Under the pieces are notes generated by a model. It searched no databases. It saw only the letters and a list, made by a program, of their open reading frames with translations, and was not told where the DNA came from. The position numbers were made by a program, and so were the translations under genes. Positions 36,164 to 47,010 of a DNA stretch of 64,000 nucleotides are shown piece after piece (position 1 is the stretch's first letter; the number at the start of each line of letters is the position of its first letter). Origin of the DNA: Anaeromyces robustus (lineage: Eukaryota; Neocallimastigomycota; Neocallimastigomycetes; Neocallimastigales; Neocallimastigaceae); assembly GCA_002104895.1 (NCBI GenBank), contig MCFG01000156.1, positions 23,501 through 87,500 of the forward strand, read 5' to 3'.

Positions 36164-36676
36164 TAATAAAAAATAAAAATAATTAAAAAAAAAGTTTAAT
36201 GTTTTATTTTTTTTTTATTTTTTTTTATTTTTTTTTTTCTTTTTTATTTTTATTTATATTTAGTTTTTCTTTATTATTATTTTTTTTGTTTTGTTTTAAT
36301 AAATAAATTCTATATTAATAATAAAATAAAATTATAATAAATAAATGAATATTTATTTTTATATTTTTATTAATGAAGAAAGTAAATAAATGAATATTTA
36401 TTTTTATATTTTTATTAATGAAGAAAGTAAATAAATGAATTTTTTTTTATTAAATTTTAATAATTTATAATTTATAGTTTGTATATTTAATAATTATCTA
36501 TTCACTTATTTTTTTCTATTTTTTTTTTTTTTGTTTAAAATTCTAATTTTAAATAACTATATGTTTTTTATTTTATAATTTTATCATTATATTTATTTCA
36601 CTATATTATTATTATTTCTTAATTTTTTAATTTATAATTATGTTTATTTATTTATATATAATATTTTTTTTTTTTT
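35916..36676. other. Intergenic, low complexity
   Basis: (TAA)n near 36107-36160, and a 45-bp tandem duplication (36341-36385 and 36386-36430, plus a partial third unit) containing 'taatgaagaaagtaaataaa'. No gene is seen. Confidence 0.7.
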
Positions 36677-38330
36677 TTATTTATTATATTGATAAGAAGA
36701 AAAGGATGGACCAAGAGCAATATTTCCTGGTATTCTTTTTTCTATTTCTATTGAAGGACTATTAATTTTACTTGTAGGTGTGTTAGCAATCGGGGATTCT
36801 AATTTATTATAATTAAATGAATTAGATCCATAACTGTTACGAGAAAATATAGGACTAGTAAAAGATGACTTAGATATTCTTTTTTTCCCTCTTCCTAAGC
36901 TGCTATTATTATAGATACTATCATTATTATAATTAATATTACCATTATCATCATCATTATCATTTCCTATAAGATTATTGGTATTGATAAAAGGATAACT
37001 ATTTTTCCTTCTTCCTGAAATATTTGAAATAGAACTTTTCCTTCTTTCTGAAATATTTGAAATAGAACTTTTTCTTCTTTCTCTAGAATTACTTTTTATA
37101 CTTTCTGAATCTTTAATTAATTTGTAATTACGTTGTCCTACTTCTGGTGATATCATATTACTGTAATTAAAGTTATAATTATAATTATAATTATAATTAT
37201 TATTACTATTGTTATTATTATTTGGTTCATGATAACTCATATTATCTGAAAATATAGAATTTGCTTGATGAACTTCAAATATATTATTATAATTATTATT
37301 CATTGAAAATTTTCTATGATTAAGTAAAGGTGTATTTATTTGTTTCATTTTTTCAATACGTTCATTTTTCATAATAATATTATTATCATTGAGGTCTAAT
37401 CGTAAAAGTAATAAATCAGATAAAATAATAATTCCTAAGTAACCTTTAGTTCTCCATAAAAATCTTCTAACCCAAGCAACAAATCCTTCATTTGGGAATG
37501 CAACAATAATAGACATACCAAGAAAGATTAAAGAAACTATATATATATATATATTTATTTATTTATTTATTATAAATTTTTTTTCCAGATATATTATAAA
37601 TTATATATATATAATATTAATAATGATATATATGTATATATATATATATATTTTTTTTTTAAAAAAAAAAAAAAAGAAACTTACCAAATAGCATTCTAGA
37701 GAGAGTACTATCAAGTAAACTTGAAATAACATTATGATTATATTTATTTGTTTCATTATGAAATTCCTCAATAATAAAAAAGATAAAACAAACACAAGCA
37801 ATACCTAAAGGAAAATACATTAAAGAATTATAAAGATTACTTTTTTTATCATATTTTTCTTTATCTTGATCATTTCCCCATTTATAGTGTAATCTTCTTT
37901 TTTCCTTATAATCTACTGAACAAAGGAAAAAACGGACGAAAAGAACATAAAATAAAACAGTATAAATGAATATTGACCATTTTTTAGTTCTTAATCTTTT
38001 TATATATGTTCTAATTTTTATATAATTAATATAAATATATCCCCATTCATTGATACTCCAAAGAAAGCCTTCAATCCATAAAAATTTTATAAAAGTATCA
38101 TATTTATAATTTATAGCATCTGCTATTGTATATAGTACATTAATAAATGAAGCAATATAACCAATAGTTGAAATATACAATAAACATTTCCAAATTTTCC
38201 CTTTTTTATAACCAATTGCATAATAAGTATACACAATAGCTAACCAAGAGAATAAAGGCCCAAAATATTGAGCTTTATTAATAATTTCTCTTAAAGCTTC
38301 AGCAACAGAAGTATATATTTCATTTCCCAT
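36677..38330 (-). CDS. Seven-transmembrane receptor-like protein, paralogue a (2 exons)
   Basis: Exon 1 is 38330-37685 and exon 2 is 37536-36677; the joined frame gives 501 residues. The GT-AG intron is phase 1. Hydrophobic segments lie at about 26-42, 47-70, 83-105, 119-138, 171-189, 217-230 and 248-263, giving seven membrane spans with a short N-terminus and a long C-terminal tail (about 235 residues). Motifs shared with paralogues b and c are 'AQYFGPLFSW', 'INEWGYIYIN--KIRT', 'DSTLSRML', 'LWRTKGYLGIII' and 'DLLLLRLDL'. The tail has Asn/Tyr-rich runs (about residues 320-342) and three RRK(S/N)S units near 369-393, matching a basic-residue-directed kinase consensus. The topology resembles a G-protein-coupled receptor, but I recognise no named family. 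Expected in a membrane; ligand unknown. Confidence 0.85.
37537..37684 (-). other. Intron of 7TM paralogue a
   Basis: 148 bp, donor GTAAGT, acceptor 'atatatag', phase 1, filled with TA dinucleotides. Splicing restores a frame homologous to paralogues b and c. Confidence 0.85.
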
Positions 38331-39374
38331 TTTTTTTTCTTAATAATCATTAATATATGTTTTATATTTATTTTATAATGAGTATCAAATAGAAAAAGAA
38401 TGAATATTGTATATAAAAATTATTTATTTAATAAAGAGATAAGAGTAAGATAAAATATAATTAATTAAATTAAATTAAATTAACAACTTTTCTAATATAT
38501 ATATTAAATTAATATTTTAAGACAAATAAAATATTTTTATCAGAATGAAATAAAATGAAATTATAATAAAAAAATTTTTATATGTATTTGTTATTACTTA
38601 CTTTTAAAATAAAAAAAAAGAATTTATAAAAACTTAAATGGAATATAAATTATTTTATTAATTTAAATAAAAACCAAATTATAATAATAATTTGATTCAA
38701 AAATTTCTATATTTAAGTTATTATATATTTATAATTTATTATTATTAAAAATATTATTTGTTGTGATGAAAGTTTAATTAAAAATAGATGTTTAATAATA
38801 TATAATTATATCTATGTTTTTAAATTACACTTTCTTATTAATTATATTTGTATAGATTTATATTCTATATTTTTGTTTTTTTTATATATAAATTATATAT
38901 TGTTTTTTTTTTTTTTTTTTTTATTATTTTAGTTAATATTACATATCATTGTAAATTATACTAAATTCATTTATCGTTTTTATTTTTATTTTTTAAATTT
39001 ATTATTTAATACATTTATCTTTTTTTAATTTTTAAATTTATTATTTAATACATTTATTTTATAAATATATTTTTAATATTTATTTTTAAAAGAAAAGAAA
39101 AGAAAAAAAAAAACACCATTTTTATTATTCTATTTTTATTATTCCATTTTCTTTAATTAATTATAATCTTTTTTCTTTTAATTTAATATGTTCAAAAATT
39201 ATTAATATTATTTTATAATATTAATAATATTAATATTATAAAATAATATATAATAAAAATTAGTATTCTTTTTTATTTAGTAAATCTAATATAGATTCCT
39301 TTATTTCCATTTTTGTAAAATGTATAAAAGAGGTATCAAATTCTATGGTTTATAATAATGATACATGTGCTTAC
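38331..39374. other. Intergenic, nothing recognised
   Basis: Upstream side of the 7TM gene: plain AT-rich DNA with poly-T (about 38908) and several short 'taatatt' palindromes near 39200-39250. No gene is seen. Confidence 0.6.
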
Positions 39375-39407
<33 letters not shown>

Positions 39408-39893
39408 AAATAAATATAAATAAATAAATAAATAAATAAATATAAATAAATATAAATAAATAAAATAAATAAATAATAAATAAATAAATAATAAATAAAT
39501 AAATAAATAAATAATAAATAAATAAATAAATATAAATAAATAAATAATAAATAAAATATATAAATAAATAAATAAATAAATAAAATAAATAAATAATAAA
39601 TAAATAAATAAATATAAATAAATATAAATAAATAAAATAAATAATAAATAAAATAAATAAATAATAAATAAATAATAAATAAATAATAAATAAATATAAA
39701 TAAATAAATATTAATAAATAAATAAATAAATATAAATAAATAAATAAATAAATATAAATAAATAAATAAATATAAATAAATATAAATAAATAAAATAAAT
39801 AATATATAAATAAATAAATAATAAATAAAATAAATAAATAAATATTAATAATAAATAAATAAATAAATATAAATAAATAAATATAAATATTAA
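39375..39893. repeat. Complex TAAA/TAA/TATAAA satellite
   Basis: About 520 bp of irregularly alternating tetra-, tri- and hexanucleotide units. It gives a long Leu/Ile/Phe/Tyr open frame on the minus strand that is not a gene. Confidence 0.95.
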
Positions 39894-39959
39894 AGGTCAT
39901 TTAGTTTTAATAATTATGCAAACTTAATAAAGTTTAATATATTTTATGATTATATATAA

Positions 39960-40408
39960 AGAGTTTAATAGATATTTAAATTATACAAGTTACATGTTTT
40001 TTATGTTTTTCTATTAATACAATGTGGTTTATTCATTAAATTTAATACATTACCTTTAAATACATTTAATATATTTTTCACATATTATTACATTTCCCTT
40101 AATTATTCTGTAAGAAATAATTAGGCTTACTGGTGAATATTTGTATAAAACACTATTTTATATTCTGTACTAATATTTTTTTAATATTTTATTTTATTTT
40201 ATTTATTATCACTCTATGTTCAACTATATATTTTGATATTAGTATGTATAATATAAATATCTATTAATTATATTTTTATAAAAAAGTATTAACTCGCCTT
40301 TTGAAGTTTGTATTTAAAAGTTAGTAAATTAATGTATAAATCACATTGTATTAATAGAAAAACATAAAAAACATGTAACTTGTATAATTTAAATATCTAT
40401 TAAACTCT
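39960..40408. mobile_element. 449-bp element with perfect 67-bp terminal inverted repeats
   Basis: 39960-40026 is the exact reverse complement of 40342-40408 (67 of 67 bases). The 315-bp interior has no open frame. Exact arms suggest a recent insertion or ongoing arm conversion. No clear target duplication is visible at the tips, so the superfamily is undetermined. It behaves like a MITE or foldback element and is not related by eye to the 9-bp-duplication family. Confidence 0.8.
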
Positions 40409-40987
40409 TATTGTAAATCTCCAAAACTATATCTTTCATATTATTTTTATTATTTGAAATTTTTTTATTTATATATATATATTTTTTTTGGCAATTTTTC
40501 ATTTTTCAGTATCTTTCAAATATTTTCTTATTTGAAGAGTATTAATAGAATTTTTTTGAGTTGATTATATTTAATTTAGTATTTTTATTCATGTGTATTT
40601 ATAAAAAAATAAAAAATATATATACAGAAAATATTTGTTCATTATTATTATGAATTAGTTCAATGAAAACAGTAAAAAAAAAAAAAGTATTATTGATATA
40701 TAAATTCATTATTTTATTTAATTATATCATATTAATAATGAATATAAGTAATAACGAATATAATAATAAATAAAGTTACATAATTTATATAATATTATTA
40801 ATTTTATTATAAATGATTATTTAATATGATAGAATTTAAAATATAAGGAATTTATAATGAGATTTAAATCTCGTTGTATAAAATAAATTAAATTTAATTA
40901 ATAATTATTGAAATACATTATACATTATTATTATAAAATATTTCATTATATTTGACACAAGCCACGATTAGTATAAATAAGCATTCA

Positions 40988-41550
40988 GGGAAGTGTGCAT
41001 TTCGGCAATGTATTTTGTAAATGTATCGCGCATTAAAATAACGTATTATTTAAATGTATTATATTGTGGCTTATAAATTAAATTAATAAAAAATTTATTA
41101 TATTATTAAAATCAATATTTTATTTATTATTGATTTATGAAACCAATTTATTAGTGACATCTTCTTTTTATTAATATTTCTTTTTTTTTTTTTTTTATTT
41201 AACTTATGAAATAAATAAAATATTAAGTGAAATTTAAAATTTATCTATAATTATTTAAATTATGAAATAAATAAAATATTAAGTGAAATTTAAAATTTAT
41301 AAATTCTTTAAATTATGAAATAAATAAAATATTAAGTGAAATTTAAAATTTATATTTATAATTCTTTAAATTATGAAATAAATAAGAAATGCTTTAATAT
41401 ACAAGTACTAGTAGTATATAAACTCTCTTAAAAAATTTTTATATAAATGTGGCGTTAAAAATATTTATATAAATTTACAATATAAAATGTGGCGTAAAGG
41501 ACCATTCAATGCAAAAAATTTCATGTACATTGCCGAAATGCAACACTCAG
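40988..41550. mobile_element. 563-bp Mutator-like MITE with 9-bp target duplication
   Basis: Flanked by perfect 'aagcattca' direct repeats (40979-40987 and 41551-41559). Terminal inverted repeats share 'tgcatttcggcaatg' and further positions at the tips. The tip 'gggaagtg' and the 9-bp duplication relate it to the smaller elements at 3013, 21770 and 23297. The interior holds a minisatellite (about 41200-41390) and 'atgtggcg' motifs; it is non-coding. It sits about 435 bp upstream of the ankyrin-YoeB start. Confidence 0.85.
41200..41390. repeat. Minisatellite, about 3.4 units of 53-60 bp
   Basis: The unit contains 'ttatgaaataaataaaata' followed by 'ttaagtgaaatttaaaattt'. The last unit is partial. 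It lies entirely inside the 563-bp MITE. Confidence 0.9.
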
Positions 41551-41559
41551 AAGCATTCA

Positions 41560-41985
41560 TTTTCTAATATCAAAAACTCAAATTTAACACTTAATAAAAT
41601 TTTAATATATCTCTAATATTAATATATGTATATTTTTTGTATTTTTAATATCTAATATCATATAGTTTAAAATAAATAAACATTTTATAATAAAAAACAG
41701 TAATTCAAATTTTCAATTAAAAATATTAAATAATTAATTAATTATTTAATAAATAAATAAATATAAAATTTAAACATTACTTAAAAAACATTGTTTTTTA
41801 AGTAAAATATATAATACATTTTTAAATTATACGTTGATAATTTTTTTTGTATTATAATTATTTTATTGATTAATTTACTTTTTCAATATCTAATATAATT
41901 TAACACATTTCATTACAGAAATATAGTAGAAATTTTAATTCAAATTATTATAATTAATTTTTTAAATTTTGATTTTATTTTCAAG
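41560..41985. promoter_or_regulatory. Upstream region of the ankyrin-YoeB gene
   Basis: AT-rich DNA with a 12-bp-stem hairpin 'acttaaaaaaca / tgttttttaagt' (41779-41803) about 185 bp before the ATG. No clear TATA element can be picked out in this background. Confidence 0.4.
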
Positions 41986-44900
41986 ATGAGTCAAGAGTGG
42001 GATTCGAAAATAAATAAAATACTGAAAAATAAAGAAGATTTTAATTCTTCACAAAATTCAGATGGATGGACATTTTTAATGTGTGCTACAAAAGATGCAG
42101 ATTATAATATTATTGAAAGACTTTTAAATTTAAATGATGATAATGGAACCAAACTTGTTGATGTTAATGCACAAGATAAGAATGGAAATACAGCATTAAG
42201 TATTGCAGTGAAAGCAGGTGACAATAATAAAATTAAATTATTATTGAAAAATGGAGCTGATATAGATATAGTGAAAAAAAACGTTTCAAAAAAAGCATAT
42301 AAAAAACTTCAAAATTTATTTTTTCAAATTGAAAGTGACAAAGGTAAAATTGAAAATAATAATACTGAAAGTAATTCTATTTATAATCAATTTATGATTG
42401 CTGTTAGTAGGAATGATTTACAAGAACTGAATCAATTATTAAAAAAAAGAAATGCAAAAGGAGAAAGACTTATTGATGTTAATTCTACAGATATGGGGAT
42501 TTCTTTATTGATGTTTGCTGTTCAAGGAAATAAAATAGGTCTAGTTAAATTGTTATTAACTTGTCCAGAATTAAAAGTCAATGAATTATTTAACTTTGAA
42601 GTAAATACATTAATGTTTGCAATAAGTCAAGGAAACACAAAAATTGTAAAATTGTTGCTAGAACATCCCAATATAGATGTTAATATTCAAAATGATACAG
42701 GAGCTACAGCATTAATGGTAGCCGCAGAATACGGTCAAAAAGAAATAACAAAATTATTGTTAAATCATCCTAATATTGATGTTAATTTAAAAAATAATTT
42801 AGGATTTACAGCATTAATGTATGCCGTACAAGTGGGTCATACGGAAATAGTAAAATTATTAATAGCGAAAAAAAATAGTAAAGGAAAACGAATGGTAGAT
42901 ATTAATATCAGAGGAAAAGTTAAAATAACACCATTTCATAATGATAAAGATTTAGATCAAATATTAATAAATCATGGAATAGATGTTTATTCAGATAATT
43001 TATATAATGAATATACACCATTAATGCTAGCATCCCATAATGGTAGAAGAGAAATAGTGAAACTATTACTTAATTGTCCCGATATAGAAGTCAACGTGAA
43101 AGATATATATCATGGAATGACAGCTTTAATGTTTGCGGTAAAAGGAGGGCACAAAGATATAGTAAATTTATTACTTGATCATCCAAATATAAATGCTAAT
43201 GAAAGGGATAATACTAGAAAAGCAACTGCATTATTACATGCAGTAATGTCCAATCAAGTAGAAATAGTGAAATTACTATCGGAAAAAAGAAATAGTAAAG
43301 GTGAAAGGGTTGTTGACGTTAACGTTAAAGGAAATGGCGATACAACAGCATTGATACTTGCAGCAAATTACGGTTCATTAGAAATGGCTAAAATTTTAAT
43401 AGATAATGGGGCTGATGTTTATATAAAAGATGAAGAAGGAGGTTCAGCATTTCAATTTGCAGCCATGGAAGGACATAAAGAAATTATAGAGTTATTAGTA
43501 AATCATTCTAATATAGATATTAATGAACAAGATGATGGTGGTTTTACTGCATTGATGTATGCAACTCAAAGTGGTTTTAAGGATTTAACAAGATGGTTAA
43601 TAGAGAATGGAGCAAATGTTAATTTAAAAGACAATAATGATACTACAGCCTTCTTGTTTGCAGTAGATTATAATCAAATAGAAATAATTAAAATATTTAT
43701 AGAGAAAGAAGATGAACTTCATACTATAAAAAATGAAGGTGCAATAGCTTTGATTTATGCAATAAATAAAAATCATAAAAAAGTTGTAAAATTATTATTA
43801 AATAATGGTGTTGATGCTAATGCAAAAGTTGACGGATTTCTTAAAAGTTTTGAAATGCCAACAAAACATTATAAATCATTTTTAAATAAATGTCATGAAG
43901 CAAGAGAAAAAGGAATTCTCGATACAGATTTAAGTTCCTATTTTAAAAAAAAAATAAACCATAAAATAATTAATATTAAGGATGAACAATCTTTATCAGC
44001 TCTAGAATTTGCAGTAATGAGTGGTCAAATAAATATATTAAAATTATTGATAGATAATGGTGTTGATATTAATAGTTTAGATGAAAAAGGAAATTCATTA
44101 TTGATGAATGCAATGTCAGACGATCAAGAAGAAATGGTAAAATTTTTAATTGATCATGGAATTAATATTAATTCTCGAAATGAAAATGGGGAAACAGCAT
44201 TAATTTTTGCAGTGAGAGGTGGTCAAGAAAAAATAGTAAAATTACTTATTGAAAAAGGAGCTGATGTAAACATTCCAGATAATAATAAATATACCCCATT
44301 AATGTATGCTATTATGGATACTCAAGAAAAAATCGTTGAGTGGTTGTTAATAAATGGTGCAAAAGTTAATATTCAATATCCATATGGACAATATAAAATT
44401 ACACCCTTATTATATGCAATGGCATATAATCAAGAAAGAATACTGGAATTATTATTAGAACATGGAGCGGAAATTAATATTAATTCAGAAGATGGTTCTC
44501 CTAAATTAATGTTAGCAGTGAGAGCAGGACAAATAAAAATAGTAAAATTATTTATAGAAAATGGAGCAAATATAAATGTTAAAAACAATAATGGAAGTAC
44601 TCCATTGATGAATGCTGCATTAATTGGTTATAAGGAAATCGTAGAATTATTAATAGAAAATGATGCTAATGTAAATGAAAAAAATAGATTTGGATTAACG
44701 CCATTAATGTGTGCTATATATAATGGTTATATAGACATAGTAAAATTATTAATTGATAATGGTGCACAAATTAATGAGAAAACTACAATTGGAATAACCC
44801 CTTTAATGTTAGCTACTGAAAATGGCTATACGGGAATTGTAGAATTATTAATAAATCATCCTAATATCGATATTAATATTAAAAACGATGATGGTGAAAC

Positions 44901-45921
44901 AGCATTAGACATTGCCAAAGAGAAAAATTATCCTAAATGTATTAAATTATTATCTCAGAAAAAAATTGAAACCACAAAACCTCATGAAACTGAAAAAAGG
45001 ACAAATCATTTTTCCAAAAAAGATATAAAAGATATTAATATGAATTTCATGAAATCTGTAAGTCAAAGTGATCTAGAAGAAATAAATTTATTATTAGAAT
45101 ATAAAGATTCTAAAGATAAATTAATAGTTAATATCAATGCTAAAAATAGCATGGGTGATTCCATTTTAATTATAGCCGTTAAAACTGGTAATCTTGATGT
45201 AGTAAGACATTTAATGCCTTACAGACCTGATCTTAATTTTAAAGATATTAATGGTAATAGTGCATTAATTAAAGCAGCAGAACTTGGTTATTTTGATATT
45301 GTGGAAGAATTAATCCTTCATGGTGCTAATATAAATGCAAATAATAAAGAAAAATATACTGCATTAATGATTGCTGTAAAAAATGGGTATATAAGAATAG
45401 TAAAATTATTAATAAAAAAAGGAGCAAAAATCAATACCAAAGATAAATATGAGAATACTTTATTAGATATTATTAATAATAAATTAGAAGAATTAAAAGA
45501 GGTAAAAAATAAAGATGAAATAGATTGTTATTTACGTATAAAGGAATTTTTAGAGAATCAATTTAATAAGACTATTCAACAACAACAACAACAACAACAA
45601 CCTAATATAACAACAGATGTTACTGAATTATTTGATAATTGGGAAGTCAAGTTTGATGGAAAATGTCAAAAAGATTTAGAAAAATGGGAAAAAGATGATT
45701 TAAATATTTACCATAAAATACAAGATTTAATTGAATTTATTAAATATGATCCATTTAGAGGACCAGGAAGAGTAGAAAGTTTGAAAGGAGATTTAGGAGG
45801 ATTTTATTCTCGTCGTATTAATAAACAAGATCGTTTAATTTATGAAGTTGATGGAGAAAAAGTTTTTATTAAATCTTGTAAAGGTCATTATGAACAAGAT
45901 AAGAGAAAAGCAAGAAATTAA
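41986..45921 (+). CDS. Giant ankyrin-repeat protein with C-terminal YoeB/Txe RNase domain
   Basis: 1311 residues, intronless. About 30 ankyrin repeats run from residue 25 to about 1165 ('T(A/P)LM-A', 'IVKLLL', 'G(A/V)(D/N)(V/I)N'). A polyGln run (1198-1205) separates them from residues 1211-1311, which match the bacterial YoeB/Txe family along its whole length: 'DPFRGPGRVESLKGDLGG', 'FYSRRI', 'DRLIYEV' and 'CKGHY'. The catalytic triplet of E. coli YoeB (Glu46, Arg65, His83, then Tyr84) has exact-spaced equivalents Glu1264, Arg1283, His1301 and Tyr1302. YoeB is a ribosome-dependent mRNA endonuclease neutralised by the antitoxin YefM (known); no YefM-like gene is seen in the window. No signal peptide or membrane span is visible, so it is probably cytosolic. 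I infer a bacterial domain captured behind a fungal ankyrin scaffold that may direct or restrain it. Confidence 0.93.
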   Translation: MSQEWDSKINKILKNKEDFNSSQNSDGWTFLMCATKDADYNIIERLLNLNDDNGTKLVDVNAQDKNGNTALSIAVKAGDNNKIKLLLKNGADIDIVKKNVSKKAYKKLQNLFFQIESDKGKIENNNTESNSIYNQFMIAVSRNDLQELNQLLKKRNAKGERLIDVNSTDMGISLLMFAVQGNKIGLVKLLLTCPELKVNELFNFEVNTLMFAISQGNTKIVKLLLEHPNIDVNIQNDTGATALMVAAEYGQKEITKLLLNHPNIDVNLKNNLGFTALMYAVQVGHTEIVKLLIAKKNSKGKRMVDINIRGKVKITPFHNDKDLDQILINHGIDVYSDNLYNEYTPLMLASHNGRREIVKLLLNCPDIEVNVKDIYHGMTALMFAVKGGHKDIVNLLLDHPNINANERDNTRKATALLHAVMSNQVEIVKLLSEKRNSKGERVVDVNVKGNGDTTALILAANYGSLEMAKILIDNGADVYIKDEEGGSAFQFAAMEGHKEIIELLVNHSNIDINEQDDGGFTALMYATQSGFKDLTRWLIENGANVNLKDNNDTTAFLFAVDYNQIEIIKIFIEKEDELHTIKNEGAIALIYAINKNHKKVVKLLLNNGVDANAKVDGFLKSFEMPTKHYKSFLNKCHEAREKGILDTDLSSYFKKKINHKIINIKDEQSLSALEFAVMSGQINILKLLIDNGVDINSLDEKGNSLLMNAMSDDQEEMVKFLIDHGININSRNENGETALIFAVRGGQEKIVKLLIEKGADVNIPDNNKYTPLMYAIMDTQEKIVEWLLINGAKVNIQYPYGQYKITPLLYAMAYNQERILELLLEHGAEININSEDGSPKLMLAVRAGQIKIVKLFIENGANINVKNNNGSTPLMNAALIGYKEIVELLIENDANVNEKNRFGLTPLMCAIYNGYIDIVKLLIDNGAQINEKTTIGITPLMLATENGYTGIVELLINHPNIDINIKNDDGETALDIAKEKNYPKCIKLLSQKKIETTKPHETEKRTNHFSKKDIKDINMNFMKSVSQSDLEEINLLLEYKDSKDKLIVNINAKNSMGDSILIIAVKTGNLDVVRHLMPYRPDLNFKDINGNSALIKAAELGYFDIVEELILHGANINANNKEKYTALMIAVKNGYIRIVKLLIKKGAKINTKDKYENTLLDIINNKLEELKEVKNKDEIDCYLRIKEFLENQFNKTIQQQQQQQQPNITTDVTELFDNWEVKFDGKCQKDLEKWEKDDLNIYHKIQDLIEFIKYDPFRGPGRVESLKGDLGGFYSRRINKQDRLIYEVDGEKVFIKSCKGHYEQDKRKARN
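45577..45600 (+). repeat. (CAA)8 polyglutamine tract in the linker
   Basis: Eight in-frame CAA codons between the last ankyrin repeat and the YoeB domain, a flexible and length-variable hinge. Confidence 0.95.
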
Positions 45922-46723
45922 ATAAAAAAAATTAATAACAATAATAATAATAATAATAATAAGAGGAAGAATAAGAATAAGAATAAGAATAAGAATAAGA
46001 ATTATTATAATAATAATAATTAAAAATATAAATGATATAATATAAATCTATGTCTACATTATATATATTGGTATATATATTTAATTAATGAAATATATAA
46101 TTAATTTTTTAATGATATATATATATATATATTTTAACATATTTCTATAACTATTTAAATTTATTTATATACATAAACTATCCATTTTTTTTTACCATTT
46201 TTTTCTATTATTTATCATTCATATGATGGGGAAAAAAAAATCTAATTATTTTTTGTTAGCTTTAAAATATATATATTTTTTTGTATATATAAAATATTTT
46301 TTTTTTTTTAATATTTATTTATATGAAAAATTTTTAATATTATTAAATGTTAAATGTTAGTTTTTATTATTAATATAATAAAAACTAGTATTTAATAATA
46401 AAAAAATGATAATTATTATACAGAAAATGATAATTATTAATAAAGTTGTAATATATTGTAATATATCAATTATAATAAAATTGTAAAAAAAAAAAAAAAA
46501 AAAAAAAAAATTATGTAGGATTATATTTATTATGAAAATATATATATTTTCTTAAATAAAAATAAAAAAACTTAATAAGAAAAAAAAAAAAAATAAAATA
46601 TATAAATATTTATATATATATATATTTATTTATAATTATTCATATAAACATAGCACACTCTCATTAATTTATATAATATTATTATAATTATTATAATAAT
46701 TATTATAAATAAGAATTATTTGT

Positions 46724-46829
46724 AAATAATTTTGGTGGTACTAGATTTATAGACAATTATAATAATATTTTTTTCTAAATAATTTTGGTAGTACTAATAT
46801 TTAAAGACAAATATAATAATGTTTTTCTG
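46724..46829. repeat. Tandem 53-bp direct repeat
   Basis: Two diverged units (46724-46776 and 46777-46829) sharing 'aaataattttggt' and 'gtacta'. Non-coding. Confidence 0.8.
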
Positions 46830-46909
46830 ATATATAGTCCAATTATTGTTTTATGAGAGGTTTTATAAAATATATATAACTTATTATTATTAAAACTATA
46901 ACTAAATCT

Positions 46910-47010
46910 TTATATCCACAATAATTAGTATCATTTCTATTATAAATTGTCGAAGAAAATTTATATCCACATAATTACTAACATTTTTATTATATACTGT
47001 CAAAGAAAAT
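46910..47010. repeat. Tandem direct repeat of about 51 bp
   Basis: Two diverged units, each starting 'ttatatccaca' and ending 'aagaaaat'. Only 80 bp after the 53-bp pair, so both may belong to one decayed element. Confidence 0.75.

Noticed and set aside
37601-37801. Separate small gene inside the 7TM paralogue a locus
   Set aside because: It is another frame across the exon 1 end and the intron. The spliced 7TM gene explains the region.
39960-40408. Tc1/mariner membership of the 67-bp inverted-repeat element
   Set aside because: No TA duplication can be placed exactly at the arm tips, so the superfamily is left open.
41200-41390. CRISPR-like array
   Set aside because: The units are contiguous tandem copies without distinct spacers, inside a eukaryotic MITE.
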